Of a stretch of DNA of 64,000 nucleotides, positions 35,586-44,861 are shown one piece after another. Numbering within the stretch: the first letter of the stretch is position 1; each line of letters begins with the position of its first letter. The notes beneath the pieces were generated by a model. That model had not been told where the DNA came from. It made no database searches and saw nothing but the letters and a program-made list of their open reading frames with translations. The position numbers and the translations under genes are program-made. The stretch lies in assembly GCA_964632485.1 (NCBI GenBank), contig CAZWDO010000008.1:70129-134128 (forward strand), written 5' to 3'. Origin of the DNA: CAZWDO01 sp964632485 [NCBI: uncultured bacterium] (GTDB taxonomy: Bacteria; JAGOEH01).

Positions 35586-36833
35586 ATGTCGAAACTTGCC
35601 TTGCTGGGTGGCTCTGCGATCCGTACTCGGCCTTTTATGGGTTGGCCGGAAGTGGATATGGACAAGATGGAAACCGCATTATTGCGGGTTTTGCATAGTA
35701 AAAAATGGGGGAGTTTGCATGGGAGCGAAACCCGGCAGTTTGAGACTGAATTTGCGGCTTATCAGGATGCCCGTTTTGGGATCGCTTGCAGCAATGGTAC
35801 GATCGCGTTGCAAATTGCGCTCAATGCATTAGAGATCGGTCCGGGGGATGAGGTCATTTTGCCTGCTTATAGTTTTATCGCCAGCGCGGTTGCGGTGTTG
35901 GGATGCCGCGCAATTCCTGTTTTCGCCGATATGGACCCTGAAACATATACGATCGATATAGAGTCGGTTGAGTCATTGATCAGTGAACGCACCCGGGCAA
36001 TAATGCCGGTGCATATTGGAGGGCGTCCGGCGGATATGGATGCGCTGGAAAACCTTGCTCAAAAACATGGATTGGTTATCGTTGAAGATGCCGCCCAGGC
36101 TTGGGGATCCGTCTATAAAAATCGTAAAGTCGGCGCGATTGGGCAGTGTGGTACCTTTAGTTTTCAATCATCCAAGAATATTACATCGGGTGAAGGTGGA
36201 ATCATCTTGACGAATGATGAAAACCTGGCCGGGAGGATTGCTTCCTGGGTCAATTGTGGCCGAAAAAAAGACGGGTTATGGTACGCTCATTATTTACCGG
36301 CTGGGAACCAGCGATTAACAGAATTTCAATCCGCAGTTTTGCGCGCCCAATTGGAAGACTATGATCATCAAAAAACAATCCGGCAGAAAAACGCGCGGTT
36401 CCTTGATCAAAAATTGCAGTCGTTGCCATGTTTCCGTCCTATTAGCGCAAATGATGATTATCAGAGTTCAATCCACATCTACATCGTTCGTTATTTTCAA
36501 GAAGAAGCCGGCGGTATTCCCAAGTCACGCATGATTGATGCCCTGAAGGCTGAAGGATTGATGACCCATGGGGGATATTCACTCCCTTTATATGAACAGC
36601 CTGTTTTTTCGGAATCCCATTTTTTCCCAAAAAATTGCCCGTTTGAATGCAAACATAGCAATGTTGTGAGAGACTATAGTTCGATCCGGTTACCTCATAG
36701 TGAAAAAGCGTGTCGTGACGAGGCAATTTGGATTCCTCAATCCCTTTTTCTTGGAAGTGAGTCTGATATGATGGATATTGTCGCGATTTTTGAAAAAGTC
36801 TTTGAAAATCATAAGGATTTATTTGATGGATAA
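35586..36833 (+). CDS. DegT/DnrJ/EryC1-family PLP aminotransferase
   Basis: Members transfer an amino group to keto-sugars bound to nucleotides, or in some cases act on inositol-type substrates. The 415-residue protein has ACSNGTIALQIALNALEIGPGDEVI, the cofactor aspartate in VEDAAQAWGS, and the Schiff-base lysine in FSFQSSKNITSGEGG. The ATG at 35586 is chosen because AAAGGAG lies 5 nt upstream; a longer in-frame start at 35511 lacks a ribosome site. It is the first gene of the phoBR operon and overlaps phoB by 8 bases, so its level probably follows phosphate supply. Its substrate is unknown. Confidence 0.85.
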   Translation: MSKLALLGGSAIRTRPFMGWPEVDMDKMETALLRVLHSKKWGSLHGSETRQFETEFAAYQDARFGIACSNGTIALQIALNALEIGPGDEVILPAYSFIASAVAVLGCRAIPVFADMDPETYTIDIESVESLISERTRAIMPVHIGGRPADMDALENLAQKHGLVIVEDAAQAWGSVYKNRKVGAIGQCGTFSFQSSKNITSGEGGIILTNDENLAGRIASWVNCGRKKDGLWYAHYLPAGNQRLTEFQSAVLRAQLEDYDHQKTIRQKNARFLDQKLQSLPCFRPISANDDYQSSIHIYIVRYFQEEAGGIPKSRMIDALKAEGLMTHGGYSLPLYEQPVFSESHFFPKNCPFECKHSNVVRDYSSIRLPHSEKACRDEAIWIPQSLFLGSESDMMDIVAIFEKVFENHKDLFDG

Positions 36834-37509
36834 ACTGGTAGTCGTTGTTGATGACGAGCTGGATATTTTAAATCTGATCGGGCTTCATTTGACGAGGGCA
36901 AATTATAAGGTTAAACAGTTTCAGGCGATTAAAGGGTTTAGGGAATTTATCCAATTGCAGCAACCGGACCTGATTATTTTGGATCTGATGTTGCCGGATG
37001 GCGATGGACTGGAATTATGTAAGAGCTTGAAAAAGGAATCTCGTTTTTCTTCAATTCCCATTATCATTTTATCCGCTAAGGGCGAAGAAGTGGATAAAAT
37101 ATTGGGTTTGGAGCTGGGGGCGGATGATTATGTGACCAAACCATTTTCTCCCAAGGAATTGCTTGCGCGTGTCAAGGCGATTTTACGACGGCATACCATT
37201 GAGAGCCCCAGTCCTATAATCACGCTGGGGAATTCTATTGTGATCCATACGGAACGCTATGAAGTCACAAATCAGGGCCAGAAAATTGAATTAACCTCGA
37301 CCGAATTCAAGATATTAGCGCTTCTTGCCGGGAAAAAAGGACGGGTTTTCAGTCGGGATCAGATTTTGGACCACCTCTGGGGGGATGATAAGATTGTGAT
37401 TGACCGGACGATTGACGTTCATATTCGGAATTTACGGGATAAATTAGGTTTGATTGCCGGGGCATATATCAAAAATGTCCGCGGAATCGGGTATAAGGTG
37501 GATGAATGA
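36826..37509 (+). CDS. phoB: PhoB-like response regulator (OmpR/winged-helix family)
   Basis: The receiver domain has the acidic pocket VDDELDIL, the phosphoacceptor Asp in LIILDLMLPDGDG, and the Lys in DDYVTKPFSPKELL. The C-terminal winged helix ends GIGYKVDE, with IDRTIDVHIRNLRDKLG in the recognition part. I use the ATG at 36826, which overlaps the aminotransferase gene by 8 bases and gives 227 residues; an upstream in-frame start would add a non-homologous basic tail. The partner kinase overlaps it by four bases. Assignment to phosphate control rests on the facing transporter gene and the repeat sites. Confidence 0.88.
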   Translation: MDKLVVVVDDELDILNLIGLHLTRANYKVKQFQAIKGFREFIQLQQPDLIILDLMLPDGDGLELCKSLKKESRFSSIPIIILSAKGEEVDKILGLELGADDYVTKPFSPKELLARVKAILRRHTIESPSPIITLGNSIVIHTERYEVTNQGQKIELTSTEFKILALLAGKKGRVFSRDQILDHLWGDDKIVIDRTIDVHIRNLRDKLGLIAGAYIKNVRGIGYKVDE

Positions 37510-39254
37510 GAATTTCATTTTTTTCAAAGATTTTTCTTGGTTTTTTTGTTGTGATTCTGCTGTTCAGTTCGTTTTTAGTCTATTTTTCGCTAACACTAAT
37601 TGAGGACCAGACACGATCGATTTATCGAAATCAAATGGTTAAACAGGCTAAAATGTTACGATACCAAATTGAACAACTCGGTCTTGCAAATGATTCGAGC
37701 CTGGTTTTCAATTACCTGAAAACACAAAGCGATTCGTTGCAATTTAGAATTACGCTCATCGAAGAATTCGGTCATGTCTTATTTGATTCAAAAGTGGACG
37801 CCCAGCAGATGGAGTTGCATAATGACCGTATCGAGATTTTAAAAGCCTTGCATGATAGTATGGGATCGTCTTATCGCTATAGTCGGACGACACAGGAAGA
37901 GATGCTGTATGTTGCCTTAACGATTCAGCAATCGGGATCTCCCCGCGTTATCCTGCGAGTTAGTGTCTTTTCCACTCAGATTGACAGTTTATTGAAACGG
38001 TTGAAGCGGAATATAATTATCCTGACGTTGATATTGCTTATTTTTTCACTGATTGTTTCCGCTTATCTGGCGCGTCATATCACCCGGCCGTTGAAACAGG
38101 TCGTGCAGAGTTTTCGTCGGGTCAGCGCTGGTGATCTCGATATCCGCCTTTTGTTGAATAATCAGGATGAGACTCGTGAACTGGCAACGAATTTTAACAT
38201 GATGGTAGCAACTATTCAAAAACTAGTCAATCAATACGCCCATCAGAAAGATCAGCTTAATCTAATTCTTTCGCAAATACAGGAAGGGATCATGGTCATC
38301 GATAAAAAAAGCAAAATATCGATGGTTAATCCTCCCCTTATAAAAATGTTCAATTTCAGCAACTCTCCGGTGGGAAAATTCTATTGGGAAGTTATTCATG
38401 ACCTGAATCTGGATAGTTTAATCAAACGGATTGGCCCCGAATTGGATCATACTAATTGTGAAATGACGCGCGAACATTTTGTGTTTTATTGTTCTGGGGC
38501 TTTAATTCAACAGAATAATGAAATCGTTATTACGTTTATCAATATTTCTACAATCCGGCAATATGATGAATTGAAGAAAAGTTTTGTCGCCAATGTATCC
38601 CATGAATTGCGGACGCCGCTGACAGCTATTCAGGGTTATGTAGAAACTCTTACGGAATCTCTGGAAGGCGAAAATAAGCAGTATATTGATATCATTGATC
38701 GCCATACGCATCGTTTGACGAATATCGTCAATGATTTGTTGATTCTTTCTTCTTTGGAAGACCGCAAAAAGAAAATATTGTATCAAACGATTGAAATTGC
38801 TTCCTGGTTTCATTTAGTGTTGAAATTGTTTGAGAAACGGTGCCTGGAAAAAAATCTGGAATTGCGTTTTGTGAATGAATCCGGATTGGACCAATTTGAG
38901 GGAGATCCGGTTTTGCTGGAACAGATGATAATAAATTTGTTGGATAACGCCATTAAATTCAGCGAGTCAGGATTTATTGAAATAAGGTTGCGCAAAAGTG
39001 ATGAACCCCAGGCGCTCATTTTTTGTATTCGTGATACAGGGATTGGTATCGCTCCCCAGCATCTTGATCGTATCTTTGAACGTTTTTATGTGGTTGATCC
39101 TTCGAGGTCACGACAATTGGGTGGAACGGGATTGGGATTGTCGATCGTCAAGCATATCGTTCTCATGCATCAGGGCAAGATCGATATCAAAAGTGAACTC
39201 AATCAGGGAACGGAAGTGACAATCCAACTACCTTTAAATCGAGAGGGTTTCTAA
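37506..39254 (+). CDS. phoR: PhoR-like sensor histidine kinase
   Basis: The 582-residue protein has an N-terminal membrane segment, a periplasmic sensor loop of about 130 residues, a second membrane segment (IIILTLILLIFSLIVSAYLA), HAMP, a PAS-like domain (about 255-345), the phosphoacceptor His in VSHELRTPLTAIQGY near 367, and an ATPase domain with NLLDNAIKFS, DTGIGI and GGTGLGLSIV. It shares an ATGA overlap with phoB. The large periplasmic loop differs from E. coli PhoR, which has almost none. Its last 21 bases overlap the convergent transporter gene. Confidence 0.88.
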   Translation: MRISFFSKIFLGFFVVILLFSSFLVYFSLTLIEDQTRSIYRNQMVKQAKMLRYQIEQLGLANDSSLVFNYLKTQSDSLQFRITLIEEFGHVLFDSKVDAQQMELHNDRIEILKALHDSMGSSYRYSRTTQEEMLYVALTIQQSGSPRVILRVSVFSTQIDSLLKRLKRNIIILTLILLIFSLIVSAYLARHITRPLKQVVQSFRRVSAGDLDIRLLLNNQDETRELATNFNMMVATIQKLVNQYAHQKDQLNLILSQIQEGIMVIDKKSKISMVNPPLIKMFNFSNSPVGKFYWEVIHDLNLDSLIKRIGPELDHTNCEMTREHFVFYCSGALIQQNNEIVITFINISTIRQYDELKKSFVANVSHELRTPLTAIQGYVETLTESLEGENKQYIDIIDRHTHRLTNIVNDLLILSSLEDRKKKILYQTIEIASWFHLVLKLFEKRCLEKNLELRFVNESGLDQFEGDPVLLEQMIINLLDNAIKFSESGFIEIRLRKSDEPQALIFCIRDTGIGIAPQHLDRIFERFYVVDPSRSRQLGGTGLGLSIVKHIVLMHQGKIDIKSELNQGTEVTIQLPLNREGF

Positions 39255-40916
39255 CCGGCCTTTGGTGACGCCGCGGTAAATAAAGTTTTTCGATGCCGCC
39301 TTTACGATATTCTTCAAGTGATCACCGATTTTTTCTATATTGTCAATAAAATCGATAATATTCAGGCCGGAATGCGCGTCACACTGACCGCTTTGAATCA
39401 TTTCTACTGCGCGATCCCGTAAATCCTGCTGGTTCTGGTTGATTTGGCCTTCCAGTTCAATGACCTTATAGCTATCGTTCAGGTTTGAAGTTTCAAGAAA
39501 ATTATTGACAAATTTGATCATCTGCATAATCTTTATATGAGAATTTTTAATCTCTTCGATAAAGGGCGGATTCTTCATGGTTTTGTTTTTTCTCATCATT
39601 TGCTGGAAGATTTCATTTAAATTAATGGCATGGTCCCCCAACCGCTCAATATCATTTACTGAATGCAACAGCGAAGGAATTTTATGGAAATTATCATCAC
39701 TGAGTTCGTGCTCACTCAGTTCAATTAAAAATAGCGTGATCTCTTTTTGCATATGATCGATGGCGTTTTCAAGTTTTTCAACTCTTTCAAATTGCTTGTA
39801 ATCTTTATTCAAAAAACCATCGATTGACGAATTGATCGCCATCTCCGATAATTTTAACATCTCACCGAGTTCACGTATGGTCTGATCGATCGCCATTTCG
39901 GGATTTTGCAGCAATTGCCGGTTAATAAATTTAGGTTCGCCGATACGGGAAATCTCTATTCCTTCTCCTTTAATGAGTTTAAGAGCAATCTTTTCGTAGA
40001 AAGGGATAAGAGGTATTGAAATAAACGTGTTGAAAATGTTGAAGAATGTGTGAGAGTTGGCGATATGTCGGGCAATGGTTGCCTCATTGATGATGCCGGG
40101 GGTCAAATAGTCAATCAGCCATGGATAGAAATGCAACCAGGTCAGCACACCAAAGATAATCGTTCCGAAAATATTGAACATACTGTGCACCACGCATACC
40201 CGACGGGTTGTTTTTTGGGCGGCGATACCGGCCAGCCATGCGGTAATAGTGGTTCCGATATTATCTCCGTAAACGAGGTAAAGCGCTCCTTCAAAAGGTA
40301 TTAGCCCGTTACTGGCAAGAGCAATGACGACCCCAATCGATGCTGACGAACTTTGTATCAGGATTGTAAAAATTGTTCCCGTCAGAATTCCGGTCAGCGG
40401 GTTGGAACTGAGAGCGACCAGGATTTCCTTGGCAGCCGGGGAATTTTGTAATGGTTTTAGCGCATCGGTCATAGTATTCAGGCCAATAAAGATCAATCCA
40501 AAACCAAAAATAATCAAACCCCAGTTTTCCGCTATGCTTTTACGGCGGTTAAAGATGCTGATGGCGCCCAAAATGATAAAAAACCAGGCATATTTTGATA
40601 TTTTAAAGGCAATGAGCTGAGCGGTTACGGTTGTTCCGATGTTTGCTCCCATAATAACACCGATTGATTGGGATAAAGTAATGATCCCCGCATTCACCAA
40701 TCCAACGATCATCACCGTAGTGGCGCTGCTGCTTTGGATAATTGAGGTAACAATGGTACCGGCGGCAATCCCTTTTAAAGGTGTATCAGTAATCGTCTTT
40801 AAAATCTGTTTCATCCGATGTCCGGCTACTTTTTGCAATCCATCATTCATACGTTTCATACCGATGAGAAACATCGCTAAACCGCCGAAAAGCTCTAAAA
40901 TGTAATAGAGATTCAT
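39234..40916 (-). CDS. Na+/phosphate cotransporter with PhoU-like C-terminal domain
   Basis: The membrane part contains the repeated QSSSA signature of the NptA/YjbB family twice: IIQSSSATTVMIVGLVNAG in the first half and ILIQSSSASIGVVIALAS in the second, each followed by a GxNIGTT-type motif (GANIGTTVTAQ, GDNIGTTITAW). The C-terminal 220 residues are helical and PhoU-like (LLHSVNDIERLGDHAINL, IDFIDNIEKIGDHLKNI). The length of 560 residues is typical. It converges with phoR, overlapping it by 21 bases, which supports a shared role in phosphate handling. Confidence 0.92.
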   Translation of the reverse strand: MNLYYILELFGGLAMFLIGMKRMNDGLQKVAGHRMKQILKTITDTPLKGIAAGTIVTSIIQSSSATTVMIVGLVNAGIITLSQSIGVIMGANIGTTVTAQLIAFKISKYAWFFIILGAISIFNRRKSIAENWGLIIFGFGLIFIGLNTMTDALKPLQNSPAAKEILVALSSNPLTGILTGTIFTILIQSSSASIGVVIALASNGLIPFEGALYLVYGDNIGTTITAWLAGIAAQKTTRRVCVVHSMFNIFGTIIFGVLTWLHFYPWLIDYLTPGIINEATIARHIANSHTFFNIFNTFISIPLIPFYEKIALKLIKGEGIEISRIGEPKFINRQLLQNPEMAIDQTIRELGEMLKLSEMAINSSIDGFLNKDYKQFERVEKLENAIDHMQKEITLFLIELSEHELSDDNFHKIPSLLHSVNDIERLGDHAINLNEIFQQMMRKNKTMKNPPFIEEIKNSHIKIMQMIKFVNNFLETSNLNDSYKVIELEGQINQNQQDLRDRAVEMIQSGQCDAHSGLNIIDFIDNIEKIGDHLKNIVKAASKNFIYRGVTKGRLETLSI

Positions 40917-40942
40917 CTTTTTCCTTTCAAAATCATTATTGT

Positions 40943-40971
40943 ACTATACTTTGCGCTTTTGAATATTTTAA
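40943..40971 (-). promoter_or_regulatory. weak candidate promoter of the Na+/Pi transporter gene
   Basis: On the minus strand TTAAAA (40966-40971), 17 nt, TATAGT (40943-40948). The -35 is poor. Just upstream on the same strand GTAAC precedes TTAAA by 11 bp, which may be a degenerate version of the repeats seen at phoBR; activation by PhoB could explain the poor -35 (inference). Confidence 0.35.
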
Positions 40972-41093
40972 AAATTGGTTACAGGTTCGATTAATAACTC
41001 GTCCGTTGGCTTGTGGGTCTGGTTTGAAATTGGAATTCTTTCGCAATTAAATTTAAAGTTTATTTAACTCGCAACTAAAGAATAAGCGGTTTC

Positions 41094-41153
41094 CTAACCA
41101 AACCTTAATGCAAAATTTACTGAAAGTTAACAAAAAAAGTAGTAAATGTCAAC
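41094..41153 (+). promoter_or_regulatory. array of 11-bp-spaced TTAAC-like half-sites (candidate Pho boxes)
   Basis: CTAAC (41094), TTAAT (41105), TTTAC (41116) and TTAAC (41127) are spaced exactly 11 bp apart; a further TCAAC at 41149 is two periods on. The half-site and spacing match the pair in front of phoBR. The array lies between the transporter gene and the beta-propeller gene; which promoter it controls is not clear. Confidence 0.55.
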
Positions 41154-41260
41154 TAATATGTTTAAATTCATAAATTTTTTTTTGGTTGTCTGGTTAGATT
41201 TTACTCACTTCTTAAAAATATAGCCAAAAAGGAGTAATGTTCCAATGTTAAAATTTAGGG

Positions 41261-41289
41261 TTGACAAAAGAGTCATAAATTTTTATAAT
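41261..41289 (+). promoter_or_regulatory. consensus sigma70 promoter upstream of the beta-propeller gene
   Basis: TTGACA (41261-41266), 17 nt, TATAAT (41284-41289): a perfect match at both elements. Transcription would begin near 41296, so an ATG at 41294 cannot be the translation start. Confidence 0.85.
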
Positions 41290-41359
41290 AAAGATGATAA
41301 TCGTATGGAATCAAAACTCGATGATTAGGTTTTATCAACCCATAAAAAAGGAGAAAATC

Positions 41360-42289
41360 ATGCAATGTTTGGTAAAGTTTTGTTTGATCTTTTTTTTATT
41401 TACCCGGATGATAATGGGCTGGGAAATAAAGCAGATTGAAGGTCCACTTTCGTTGGATTTACGATTGATGGATCCTGAGTTTTCCCCAGACGGCCAATAT
41501 CTCAGCGCGTCGGGCCCGGGATATGACGGTATTTATATTTATGATTTCCGGTTAAAAAATTGGCATCGGGCCGTGGACGATGCGGGCGCTGGATATGGGC
41601 ATCGTTGGTCGGTAGATGCTCATTCGATCATTTACAGGGGCCAGGAGTATATCGGCCACCGTCGTTTTTTTTATTTCGGTCTATACGATTTAAACAATCA
41701 AAAAAATTATTCGCGCCTTTCGGAAAATCTTCGGGATGTGTCGCCACCAGTATGGTTATCATCCATGGAATTGGGATTTATCGACCAGGATGATTTGAAA
41801 ACATTATCATTGCCAGATCGGCCGGGATTAAATAAAACACTGGAAATGCCGGCAAGCTGTCTTGATTACCATGGTAAAGGTTTTCTAATTCGTAAAAAGA
41901 AGATCGACCGTTGTGTCGTGGCCGAAGAGCGGGTAATTCTTAATCTGCAATTGCCGCCTCAGGAGAAATTTATTGTTTGGCAGGAGTTAGGCAAGGGAAT
42001 GGTAATCAGTCAGCTTGATAGCCAACAGGAAATTTTTTCGGGCAATTACGAAATGCCAGCCTGGTCGCCCGACGGTAACTATATCGTCATGGTCAAAACA
42101 CAGGATGACGGCCATCGATATCTTTCAGGGGAATTGTGTATTTATGATACGCGCAATGCTAAATTAGAAATTTTATCAAAACTCAATGATTATATTCCGG
42201 GAAACCCGGCATGGTCGCCTTCCGGAACCCAAATCGTTTTTGAAGATTTAAATACGCAGCAGATTTATTTGATCGATATTCAAAATTAG
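41360..42289 (+). CDS. secreted beta-propeller protein with PD40/TolB-like repeats
   Basis: The 309-residue protein has an N-terminal signal peptide (MQCLVKFCLIFFLFTRMIMG) and repeats of the TolB/WD40-like type, seen as PEFSPDGQYLSASGPGYDG, PAWSPDGNYIVMVK and PAWSPSGTQIVFEDL. Such propellers bind proteins or ligands in the periplasm; no enzymatic motif is seen. ATG at 41360 follows AAGGAG. It lies 12 nt before the amidase gene and probably shares its transcript, so an envelope role is likely (inference). Confidence 0.75.
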   Translation: MQCLVKFCLIFFLFTRMIMGWEIKQIEGPLSLDLRLMDPEFSPDGQYLSASGPGYDGIYIYDFRLKNWHRAVDDAGAGYGHRWSVDAHSIIYRGQEYIGHRRFFYFGLYDLNNQKNYSRLSENLRDVSPPVWLSSMELGFIDQDDLKTLSLPDRPGLNKTLEMPASCLDYHGKGFLIRKKKIDRCVVAEERVILNLQLPPQEKFIVWQELGKGMVISQLDSQQEIFSGNYEMPAWSPDGNYIVMVKTQDDGHRYLSGELCIYDTRNAKLEILSKLNDYIPGNPAWSPSGTQIVFEDLNTQQIYLIDIQN

Positions 42290-42301
42290 AAAGGCAGCGC
42301 T

Positions 42302-44803
42302 ATGCGATTGACAATGGTAATGATCATTTTATTTATTTTAATGTTTGGTAATATGTTAGCGCAGGATTTGACAGGTTTTCGTTTTTGCCTGGATCCGGGG
42401 CATGACAGCTATCCTCAGGATAAGCCGTTTGAAACTCGTATTAATTTGCGGGTCGCCCGTTTTTTGAAATCCTATCTTGAAGCCTATGGAGCGGAAGTGA
42501 TTCTAACCCATAACGATACTATTGGCAGCTTTAGCCTTTCATCCCGGGCGGGGATGGCTAATAGTTTCAATGCCGATTTTTTTCAATCCCTCCACCATAA
42601 TGCCTATCTGGGAACGGCTAATTATAGTGTTGTAATATACAGTAAAAATTATTCCGCTTCGCATTTAGCCGAAAATCAGCGTTTATCGCAAATTGAGTCG
42701 ACGCTTCTGCAAAAAGCGCTTTATACAACAGCGGCGTACGTATGGAAAGACTATGACGCTCTGGGTTATAATCTGGGGGTGCTATCACCACTGACCGTTC
42801 CCGGGGTTCTTTCTGAGGCTTCTTTTTGGGATTACAAACCGGAAATTATGCGTCTGGATAATTTACGTTACTTGCAATTGGAAGCGAAATCCCTGTTTTT
42901 CAGTTTTCTCGATTACTACGATATTCCCCGACCCACGAGCAGCACTGTATTCGGTCAATTAAAAGACAGCCAGGGGAATGGCATCCCATTTACCAGCATC
43001 TCTCTGATGAATGGGCAGGATACAATGACTTATCAGACTGATACGGAAAATCTGGATATTACTGATGCGGATAACGGCTGGTGGCAATCAGTGGTAGGAA
43101 CTATCGAGATGGTCAAAAACGGTTTTTTCTTTTTTGAGAATTTCCCGGCTGGCCCCGCAGAGCTGAAAGTCTCTTCGCCCTATATTTCAGTTCAGACCAG
43201 CTCAATTAATGTTGTAGCAGATGATGTTACTGAAAAGAATTTTACAATTAATCAACAGGTTCCGCCGCTGGTGTCGCTCGTTTGGCCAAGTTCATTGTAT
43301 TTGGATCGTCTCAGTGTTGAGGATTCAATCGTCCTTAAATTCACCAATGCGATGCATTCTGATACGGAAGGCGCGATCGAACTATTCCCCAATGCCGGTA
43401 ATCTTTCGTTTCGCTGGTCATCGCAAAAATATTATTTGACTATTATTGCTGAAAATCTGGAGTATAATACACGGTATGAGGTGCGGATCAATGGAGAGAT
43501 TGCCAGGGACTTGAATATGAAATATCTTGACCAGGATCAGGATGGAATGATGGGAGATACCGTTTCGTTTTACTTTCAAACCCGGCCCGATGATCAAACC
43601 GCCCCTGAAATCGTGCAGATTTATCCCGCTGTCGATCAGAGCGATGCATCATCACTCTTGCCGGTTATGGTTCTGTTTGATGAGAAGATTGATACGTTAA
43701 CGGGAATTCCCTACAACCCGTTTCCATTTTATGTTGTTAATGCTAATGGCGGGAAAACGGTATTGGACCGGCGAATCTATTCCCGGACATTGAAAAACCG
43801 CAGCGCTTTTTTTATTAGCGCCGACAATGCGCTCCAACCCGCTACTCAATACTATATTACTATAAAAGGGGGATTCAGGGATCTTTACGGAAATTCAAAT
43901 TCAGGCGTTTTAAAATATTACTATACCACTCAATCTGTGTCTTACAGCGATCCCATGGTGTTGGATTCATTGATGCAGCTCGAATGGAGTATCGTCCCCG
44001 GGTTTTCATCGGGATTGGATACTGATCAGATAAATTTAGAATTGAGAGATTCTCTGTATATTCCGGGAGATACGATTGGCCGGGCCATGATTTTAACCTA
44101 TCGCTGGGATGAATTAGCCGCTGGCCGGGCCAGCTATTGGCGGTCAACCCCTCCAGATGAGGGTTTCGTCTTGGATTATGATTTATTATGGCCAATTATG
44201 GCTGATAGCAGTTCCGACCGGTTGCGGTTCATTTTAGCCCCGATCTCTAATATTTCTGATTCCAGTCAATATATCCACAGTGACTGGACAACTCTTGATT
44301 TTTGGGGATGGCGTACGATTCGCTGGGATTTACAGCAACTCATGATACTACCGGAACTGCGTAAGAATCGTGAGGAGCTTTATACCTTATGGGGGTGGGA
44401 AGTCGAATCACAAGCTCAAAGCTCCACTTCAACTTCCTCTCTTATATTAAAAGAACCCAAATTAGCGCGCCGAGTGATGGTGGATGTAGGGGAGTATGGA
44501 ACGGACGCATCAGTAATGAATAAGGAGCTTGAATGTTTGCTCTACCCGAATCCTTTCAATAATCGGATTTCGCTTCGTGGGGTATTTGCGGGCGCTAAAG
44601 CTAATGAGATAATTACAATTGAAATATTTGATATGTTGGGCCGAAAATTAGTACAAACTTCTCTTCAAATTGGTCAACCTCAATTTAAATGGATATGGGA
44701 TGGCCGGGACCGGACCGGTAATATGGCATCCTCGGGAATCTATCTGGTGCGGGTATCTGCCGGATCGGTTCGCCATATCCAACGGATTTTGATGATGCAA
44801 TAA
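42302..44803 (+). CDS. secreted N-acetylmuramoyl-L-alanine amidase with Ig-like domains and C-terminal sorting tail
   Basis: After a signal peptide (1-20) an Amidase_3 domain carries the zinc-type residues H34 in CLDPGHDS, E44 in KPFETRIN and H98 in FFQSLHHNA, plus a glutamate in GVLSEASFWD. A carboxypeptidase-like beta sandwich (STVFGQLKDSQGNGIPF) and two Big_5-type Ig-like domains follow. The last 85 residues, starting LYPNPFNNRISLRG and ending SSGIYLVRVSAG, match the FlgD/Por-type C-terminal domain seen on exported proteins in the FCB group. It should cut the amide bond between MurNAc and the stem peptide, outside the cytoplasm. The length of 833 residues is unusual for an amidase. Confidence 0.85.
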   Translation: MRLTMVMIILFILMFGNMLAQDLTGFRFCLDPGHDSYPQDKPFETRINLRVARFLKSYLEAYGAEVILTHNDTIGSFSLSSRAGMANSFNADFFQSLHHNAYLGTANYSVVIYSKNYSASHLAENQRLSQIESTLLQKALYTTAAYVWKDYDALGYNLGVLSPLTVPGVLSEASFWDYKPEIMRLDNLRYLQLEAKSLFFSFLDYYDIPRPTSSTVFGQLKDSQGNGIPFTSISLMNGQDTMTYQTDTENLDITDADNGWWQSVVGTIEMVKNGFFFFENFPAGPAELKVSSPYISVQTSSINVVADDVTEKNFTINQQVPPLVSLVWPSSLYLDRLSVEDSIVLKFTNAMHSDTEGAIELFPNAGNLSFRWSSQKYYLTIIAENLEYNTRYEVRINGEIARDLNMKYLDQDQDGMMGDTVSFYFQTRPDDQTAPEIVQIYPAVDQSDASSLLPVMVLFDEKIDTLTGIPYNPFPFYVVNANGGKTVLDRRIYSRTLKNRSAFFISADNALQPATQYYITIKGGFRDLYGNSNSGVLKYYYTTQSVSYSDPMVLDSLMQLEWSIVPGFSSGLDTDQINLELRDSLYIPGDTIGRAMILTYRWDELAAGRASYWRSTPPDEGFVLDYDLLWPIMADSSSDRLRFILAPISNISDSSQYIHSDWTTLDFWGWRTIRWDLQQLMILPELRKNREELYTLWGWEVESQAQSSTSTSSLILKEPKLARRVMVDVGEYGTDASVMNKELECLLYPNPFNNRISLRGVFAGAKANEIITIEIFDMLGRKLVQTSLQIGQPQFKWIWDGRDRTGNMASSGIYLVRVSAGSVRHIQRILMMQ

Positions 44804-44841
44804 AAAAAAAGCGCCCGTTCCTTGGAACGGGCGCTTTTTTA
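44802..44841. terminator. bidirectional rho-independent terminator
   Basis: GCGCCCGTTCC (44811-44821) and GGAACGGGCGC (44824-44834) pair perfectly with a 2-nt gap, flanked by an A run and a T run, so it can act on both the plus-strand amidase and the minus-strand PpiC gene. Confidence 0.95.
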
Positions 44842-44861
44842 TTTGTTGTTTAAAAACGGGA

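Larger units (their letters stand above)
40917..41359. other. 443-nt divergent regulatory region with TTAAC repeats and two promoters
   Basis: No gene is seen. It holds a run of 11-bp-spaced TTAAC-like sites (41094-41153), a near-perfect rightward promoter (41261-41289) and a weak leftward one (40943-40971). Confidence 0.7.

Noticed and set aside
41294-41359. Earlier ATG for the beta-propeller protein
   Set aside because: The consensus promoter at 41261-41289 puts the transcript start near 41296, after this ATG, and the signal peptide begins at 41360 behind AAGGAG.
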